Below are positions 35,651-39,460 of a stretch of DNA of 39,460 nt, piece after piece (the first letter of the stretch is position 1; each line of letters starts with the position of its first letter). The notes beneath the pieces were generated by a model. The model made no database searches. It was not told the origin of the DNA and was given only the letters and a program-made list of their open reading frames with translations. This stretch comes from Verrucomicrobiota bacterium (GTDB lineage: Bacteria; Verrucomicrobiota; Verrucomicrobiia; Limisphaerales; SIBE01): the NCBI GenBank assembly GCA_016209525.1, contig JACQWK010000147.1, forward strand, positions 1-39,460, in the 5' to 3' direction. Position numbers and translations under genes: made by a program.

Positions 35651-37576
35651 ATGAAAACTGAGATCGCTTCCGCAGTCACAGAGACCCTGCTTTATCACGA
35701 GCAGACCAAGCATCATTTTCATCGCTATGCGAGGTCCCTCGGGTTCCTGGACTGGGCCAATCAGCCCAATCCATTCCGCTTCTATGAAGGAGTGACCGCA
35801 GTGAGGCTTCCGTTGCTGCAAAAAGACCCGGCGAGCGAGCACCTGGCTTTGTACGGAAGGAGCCGCAACGCCTTCCAGGATTTTACCCGCGAAACCATCG
35901 GCGCCTTTCTTGAGTTATCGCTCGGGCTCTCGGCCTGGAAATCCATCCCTGGAAGTACGTGGGCTTTGCGGATGAATCCTTCCAGCGGCAATCTGCATCC
36001 GACCGAAGCCTACCTGGTCTTGCCGGCGCCCGCCTGCGCCGCGGCCGTCGCCTGTCTGCCGTGGCGGCACAGGCAGGCGGCAGGCAGGCTGCCCGGAGTC
36101 ACCGCGGGCGTTTTTCATTACAGCCCTTATCTGCACGCCCTGGAACCCAGAGCCGAAGTGCCCGAAACGCTCTGGCGGCAAATCCGAGAGCATTTTCACA
36201 CGGATGGGTTCCTCGTTGCCTTGACCAGCATCGTTTGGCGGGAAGCATGGAAATATGGTGAACGGGCCTTTCGCTACTGCCAGCACGACGTTGGACATGC
36301 CTTGGCGGCTCTCAGCTTCTCAGCCAATCTGCTCGGCTGGCAAGTCACCTGGCTGAACGCCGTGTCAGACGAGGAGATTGCGGGGTTGTTGGGCTTCGAT
36401 CAAACCCAGTGGCCGGAGCTCGAGTTCGAATATCCGGAGCTGCTGTGTTTCGTCCACAGCAGCGGAGAGTCGCGGATTCCGCAGGATTTGCCGCGCGATA
36501 TCGCCCTCGAGTTTTCACGGCTGGAGTTCCGAGGAACGCCAAACCGATTGAGCGAGGAACATGTCGATTGGGAGATCATTTCGCGTGTGGCGGAGGCAAC
36601 GGCAAAACGCCAGTCAGGGGAAGCGGCGTTTGCTGCCCCAGGCGGTCCCGGCTTGCTTAAGAGGGTGTTTGAGACCCCGGCTCTGGGTAGCACAGGCCAC
36701 TGGCCTGTGCCGTCCGGCGACTCGCCGGACGGAATCGTGCGGCGTCCTCAGCCAATATCCACGCACCCTTTCCCTGGCCACCAGCTCCCCGTTCCGGTCG
36801 GCGAGTCGCCGACCGGGGCGGGCGAGTCGCCCGCGCAACCCACTTTTCAAACACGCACTAACACAACACGGCCATTTTACGCGCCGACGGCGCAATCCGG
36901 AATCCCTGCTGCACAAATCATCCGCCAAAGGAGAAGCGCGGTGGCGTTCGATGGGGTCACCGGCATCAGCAAAGACCAGTTTCGCGCCATGCTGGACAAA
37001 ACCCTGCCACGTGAAGCGTGCGCCCCGTTCGATCTTGGACTGTCCGTGCCGTGCGTGCATCTGCTCCTGTTCGTCCACCGCGTCACGGGATTGGAACCGG
37101 GCTTGTATTTCCTGCTGCGAGCGGAACGGGATTTGCCCGCTTTGCAGCGAAGGTGCCATGGCCGCTTCCACTGGCGTCTAGTAGAAGACGCCCTGCCGTT
37201 GTATTTGCTCCAGGCCGGAGACTTCCGCAGCACCGCCACGTCGGTAAGCTGCAGGCAGTCCATTGCTGGGGACGGTGCTTTCTCGTTGGGCATGATCGCG
37301 CGGTTTCGGGAGGAGATTGAGGCCGCTCCCTATCGTTACCGCCATCTATTTTGGGAAACCGGTATGATCGGGCAGGTCCTCTACTTGGAGGCCGAAGCCC
37401 AGGGCGTGAGAGCAACTGGCATCGGATGTTTCTTCGACGATCCGGTGCATGAAGTGATGGGCCTTCCGGACAACGCATTCCAAAGCCTTTACCATTTCAC
37501 AGTGGGCGGCCCTCGGGAAGACAAGCGCCTGGCGACCCGCGCAGCCTACCACCACTTAGAGGCACCGGCCCGTTAG
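35651..37576 (+). CDS. SagB-type double-domain nitroreductase/dehydrogenase
   Basis: 641 residues. Two nitroreductase-fold halves. The first has GAFLELSLGLSAWKS and MNPSSGNLHPTEAYLV, the latter being the FMN-contact stretch of SagB/ThcOx. The second has RQRRSAVAFDG, HRVTGLEPGLYFL, SCRQSIAGDGAFSLGMIARF and ETGMIGQVLYLEAEAQG. The SagB/ThcOx family oxidises azoline rings in peptide natural products, but no cyclodehydratase or precursor gene is here, so substrate is unknown. Two in-frame palindromic repeat insertions (36049-36090, 36690-36834) lengthen it. A decayed copy lies at 14933-15245. ATG at 35651. Confidence 0.85.
   Translation: MKTEIASAVTETLLYHEQTKHHFHRYARSLGFLDWANQPNPFRFYEGVTAVRLPLLQKDPASEHLALYGRSRNAFQDFTRETIGAFLELSLGLSAWKSIPGSTWALRMNPSSGNLHPTEAYLVLPAPACAAAVACLPWRHRQAAGRLPGVTAGVFHYSPYLHALEPRAEVPETLWRQIREHFHTDGFLVALTSIVWREAWKYGERAFRYCQHDVGHALAALSFSANLLGWQVTWLNAVSDEEIAGLLGFDQTQWPELEFEYPELLCFVHSSGESRIPQDLPRDIALEFSRLEFRGTPNRLSEEHVDWEIISRVAEATAKRQSGEAAFAAPGGPGLLKRVFETPALGSTGHWPVPSGDSPDGIVRRPQPISTHPFPGHQLPVPVGESPTGAGESPAQPTFQTRTNTTRPFYAPTAQSGIPAAQIIRQRRSAVAFDGVTGISKDQFRAMLDKTLPREACAPFDLGLSVPCVHLLLFVHRVTGLEPGLYFLLRAERDLPALQRRCHGRFHWRLVEDALPLYLLQAGDFRSTATSVSCRQSIAGDGAFSLGMIARFREEIEAAPYRYRHLFWETGMIGQVLYLEAEAQGVRATGIGCFFDDPVHEVMGLPDNAFQSLYHFTVGGPREDKRLATRAAYHHLEAPAR
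36049..36090. repeat. in-frame palindromic repeat inside the SagB-type gene, first
   Basis: GCCTGTCTGCC and GGCACAGGCAGGC form an imperfect inverted repeat, translated as CLPWRHRQAAGRLPG between two parts of the first nitroreductase half. The GCCTGCCTG element is of the same class as intergenic repeats in related genomes (recall, not checked). Confidence 0.55.
36690..36834. repeat. run of four palindromes inside the SagB-type gene, second insertion
   Basis: Four successive odd palindromes, each with a single central base: 36690-36710 (10-bp arms GCACAGGCCA), 36710-36732 (11-bp arms CCGTCCGGCGA), 36794-36816 (11-bp arms CCGGTCGGCGA) and 36818-36834 (8-bp arms GCGGGCGA). They add about 50 residues of Pro/Gly/Ser-rich sequence between the two nitroreductase halves without breaking the frame. 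Confidence 0.88.
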
Positions 37577-37701
37577 CGATCAAGCACGGGACATCGCACC
37601 CAACTCTTGATCCGTTCACAAGTCTGCGGCCTGCGCGACTTCACTCTCCTCTCATCGGATCGGGAGACGATCAATGTCCATGAACCGTTCGCGCTGCTGG
37701 A

Positions 37702-37884
37702 CTATCCTTTTCCTGCCCCGGCTTTTCGCCCGAACACTTCTCCTAAGCGCCTGAGCGATTTTCGATCTTCGGCTTGTTTTTCCGGCGTGTCCTCTTTGAG
37801 GTCTTCGCTTAAGAACTTCAGCACAGCTCTTCGCTCCTCCATCGGCAAAGTTTTGATCTCTTCGATGATTTCTTGGGCATTCAT
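37702..37884 (-). CDS. small conserved protein, paralogue of 9415-9597
   Basis: 60 residues, starting MNAQEIIEEIKTLPMEERRA. It aligns along nearly its whole length with the 9415 protein. An AAGGG ribosome-binding sequence precedes the ATG at 37884. Function unknown; like its twin it is followed upstream by a zinc-ribbon gene, here damaged. Confidence 0.72.
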   Translation of the reverse strand: MNAQEIIEEIKTLPMEERRAVLKFLSEDLKEDTPEKQAEDRKSLRRLGEVFGRKAGAGKG

Positions 37885-37948
37885 ATTCCCTTTTGCTTTG
37901 TTTCACTCGCGATGCGTTCTGAAATTGGCAGTAACCATTCAGGAAGTT

Positions 37949-38050
37949 AACCGCTAATGGACGCGAATCAACGCGAATTGGTAGCGCCACCCCCGGTGGC
38001 GGGGAAGTTCCAACCGATCCATTCGCGTGCATTGGCGTTAATTCGCGGTT
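37949..38050. repeat. inverted pair of the 30-bp ATTCGCG repeat
   Basis: Copies 2 (37949-37978, minus) and 3 (38021-38050, plus) of the 30-bp triple-unit element seen at 2732-2761 face each other. Between them is a GCCACC/GGTGGC hairpin. The pair replaces the 3' end of the damaged zinc-ribbon gene, whose frame runs through it without a stop. Confidence 0.78.
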
Positions 38051-38065
38051 GTCCTGAACGGTTAC

Positions 38066-38223
38066 AATTGGCGCCGCCTCCGGGAGCTGTGGATGGAGCG
38101 TCGCAGGATCATTCCACGCTCCGCGGGAATGGACGGCCAGCCGGAGCGGCGCCGGGACCGTGATGTCCTTCTGGCAAGACGGACATTGGACTGGTTTGAG
38201 CAGCCATTTGAGGTCGCGTCGGC
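38066..38223 (-). pseudogene. damaged zinc-ribbon paralogue of 9616-9870
   Basis: The frame GRRDLKW, QCPSCQKDITVPAPLRLAVHS and after aligns to GLTDFKF, RCPACHQDISVPALLRLAVHS of the intact gene. About 15 residues containing the first CxxC knuckle are missing. There is no clear start and the natural end is overrun by the ATTCGCG repeat. It lies directly after the hypothetical gene ending at 38224, so it is probably non-functional. Confidence 0.7.
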
Positions 38224-38637
38224 CTAGGGCCGCAGCGCGGCTCGGGACGGAGCGCGCAGATTGAGATCCGGCTTTCCGATGAGCTTGACCAAGGAACGCT
38301 TCACCGCTTCGAGCAAGGCCAATCCTTCCGTCGGCTTTCCCCGCATGGTTTCCTCGGCAGCCCGAAGCGACTCAATGATCGCCCCGACGACTTTGGCATG
38401 CTTGTCCTTTGTGCGCAGCGCAGCCTGCATCAGGATTGAGGAACAAGTCAGGGTCAAGGTTTGTCCCTTCAGTTCGAACACAGCCAGCGCCGGGGTCACG
38501 ACGAAATGCCGAGCATGCCAGTCGAATTCCACTGCCCCGGCGGTCTCATTGTTGCGCATATTGCTGAGTTGCTTGAGATCGGGCAGCATCCTGCGGATAT
38601 ATTTGGTCAGGTCGTCTAGTTCTTGGATCGTCGCCAT
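38224..38637 (-). CDS. hypothetical protein
   Basis: 137 residues from the ATG at 38637. A helical N-terminus (LDDLTKYIRRMLPDLKQLSNM) is followed by a beta-rich middle (TAGAVEFDWHARHFVVTPALAVFELKGQTLTLT) and helices at the end. No family recognised. A 16-bp perfect palindrome lies 20 bases upstream. Overlong in-frame starts (38661) run into that palindrome. Confidence 0.65.
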   Translation of the reverse strand: MATIQELDDLTKYIRRMLPDLKQLSNMRNNETAGAVEFDWHARHFVVTPALAVFELKGQTLTLTCSSILMQAALRTKDKHAKVVGAIIESLRAAEETMRGKPTEGLALLEAVKRSLVKLIGKPDLNLRAPSRAALRP

Positions 38638-38657
38638 AGTCTGGAGTCTTTCTAGGA

Positions 38658-38673
38658 GCACGCTGCAGCGTGC
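38658..38673. repeat. 16-bp perfect palindrome
   Basis: GCACGCTGCAGCGTGC is its own reverse complement. It lies about 20 bases upstream of the gene starting at 38637. It could be an operator or a repeat unit of this genome; there is only one copy in the window. Confidence 0.6.
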
Positions 38674-38817
38674 GATCCATAGATCGCCACGACTGCATTG
38701 TTATTCCCATTGTTCTTGGTCATACCACTTGCCCTTTCGTTTTCGTTACATGCCACTCATTTGAGTTTCGCAACCCGAAGCAATTGCAGCTTCTGGCGAC
38801 TGCATGTGGGTGTCTCC

Positions 38818-38946
38818 TTAGCTGGCGCTGTGCCAGTCTGAGTCCCACACTCCCTGTGTTAAGCGGTAATAAGTTCGGACTGGAGCATCCGAGATGCCTC
38901 ACGGCCAACCGGGCAGTGGAAACTCACCTGTGAGCAGCGGCAAGCC
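38818..38946 (+). repeat. 129-nt dispersed repeat, copy C
   Basis: Aligns gap-free with copies A and B from the identical first 19 bases. It lies immediately before a LysR fragment whose first codons are missing, as copy B lies before the SagB-type pseudogene. No protein is encoded. Confidence 0.82.
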
Positions 38947-38953
38947 ATTTCCT

Positions 38954-39145
38954 GCAACTTCGCTCACACGCCAAATCCACAACCTGGAAGAGGAACTCAG
39001 CGTGCGCCTGCTGGACCGGTCCAAGAACCGGGTCTCTCTGACCGAGGAGGGGCGAAGTTTCCTGGCCGATGCGAAACGGTTGCTCGCCCAAAGCCTGGAA
39101 AGCATCGCCGCAGTCCAGCGCTTCAGCCGGGGCGAATCCGCTTGA
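38954..39145 (+). pseudogene. LysR-type regulator fragment (part of DNA-binding domain)
   Basis: The stretch TSLTRQIHNLEEELSVRLLD, then VSLTEEGRSFLADAKRLLA, is the recognition helix and wing of a LysR-type helix-turn-helix. The first 25-30 residues of the domain are missing; in their place is repeat copy C. The frame ends in TGA at 39145 just after RGESA, where normal LysR proteins continue into the effector domain. So both ends are lost and it is not functional as a regulator. The stretch 39146-39284 shows no gene. Confidence 0.75.
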
Positions 39146-39284
39146 CTGAATCCCGGCTATTTGCCGCCCGGCGCGGCGGGCTGGATTTTCTGACCCCGGC
39201 TTCTCCCACGGCGGAAGCCTGGCCGGAATTGACGCTCTGGAACCTTTGAGTGATCCGGGAGGTTTTTCTAAGGGGTGCCGGAAC

Positions 39285-39460
39285 TCACCCCGTTTCCTTT
39301 TTCGTCAGCGGGTTCGTTCTCCGCACAACGTCCTTGGCCTTGCGCAACCAGCGCTTGGCTCGCTGAGATTCCAACGACAGAATGGCCAAGCCAGCAGGGA
39401 TCAGGACCAACGCGAGTCCGAGCAACCCCGCCACGGCGAAACCAAAGGCCAGCGCCGTTC
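39285..39460 (-). CDS. small two-helix membrane protein, partial (cut by window end)
   Basis: 57 residues are visible before the right edge; the start lies outside. TALAFGFAVAGLLGLALVL and IPAGLAILSLESQRAKRWLR match the protein at 10144-10386 closely (GTAVALGFAMAGLLGLALVL, VPSGFALLAMGSERVKRRLR). It is a PGPGW-like inner-membrane protein. This puts the second copy of the small-gene block in the same order as the first. Confidence 0.75.
   Translation of the reverse strand, partial: TALAFGFAVAGLLGLALVLIPAGLAILSLESQRAKRWLRKAKDVVRRTNPLTKKETG

Noticed and set aside
36690-36834. CRISPR-like repeat run
   Set aside because: The units are four different odd palindromes with no constant repeat-spacer spacing, and they are translated in frame. 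No cas genes are present.

Overview
The window is a bacterial chromosomal segment of fairly high GC, most like Verrucomicrobiota (for example the Pedosphaera/Limisphaerales side). That placement is an inference. It rests on a futalosine-pathway menaquinone gene, small Verrucomicrobia-like hypothetical proteins, and many palindromic repeats of the CCCTCTCC...GGAGAGGG, ATTCGCGT and GGCGAGTCGCC kinds. No rRNA, tRNA, CRISPR array, integrase or transposase gene was seen.

Layout. 1-9.4 kb: housekeeping and envelope genes. These are a cysteine synthase-family enzyme, a Gfo/Idh/MocA oxidoreductase, a cupin, MqnC, an HtrA-like protease, a methyltransferase divergent from a family 2 glycosyltransferase, and a nucleotidyltransferase-like protein. 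A cluster of DnaA-box-like sites lies in the gap upstream of the cysteine synthase gene. 9.4-12.8 kb: small genes, including a WEGP-motif protein, zinc-ribbon proteins, a two-helix membrane protein, NfeD, and an RRM RNA-binding protein. 12.8-14.8 kb: groES-groEL.

15.3-21.7 kb: a SufR-like iron-sulfur regulator is divergent from a nine-gene redox operon. The operon runs ferredoxin, WEGP protein, CGWS glutaredoxin, Rieske protein, stand-alone NuoB, 2-oxoacid:ferredoxin oxidoreductase alpha and beta, and a DUF3050 protein. Two identical-core palindromes lie in the divergent promoter. The likely theme is making reduced ferredoxin from 2-oxoacids and passing electrons on through Fe-S carriers, under Fe-S-responsive control.

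22.0-35.4 kb: a defence island entirely on the minus strand. It holds a SNF2-type helicase split by one in-frame TAG, a SIR2-HerA pair, a KTSC protein, a relic of a second mod gene, an OLD-like ATPase/TOPRIM nuclease, and a type III restriction-modification locus (mod and res) with a nucleotidyltransferase and small helical protein between them. A truncated gene fragment marks its left border.

35.6-39.5 kb: a SagB-type nitroreductase carrying palindromes inside its reading frame, then a decayed second copy of the 9.4-10.4 kb small-gene block. The last member runs off the right end.

Two patterns cut across the window. First, a 129-nt dispersed repeat beginning TTAGCTGGCGCTGTGCCAG occurs three times without a protein gene, and two copies abut truncated genes. 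Second, palindromic repeats sit in frame inside at least three conserved genes. A decayed copy of the SagB-type gene with a 527-bp deletion lies upstream of groES, 20 kb from its intact relative.
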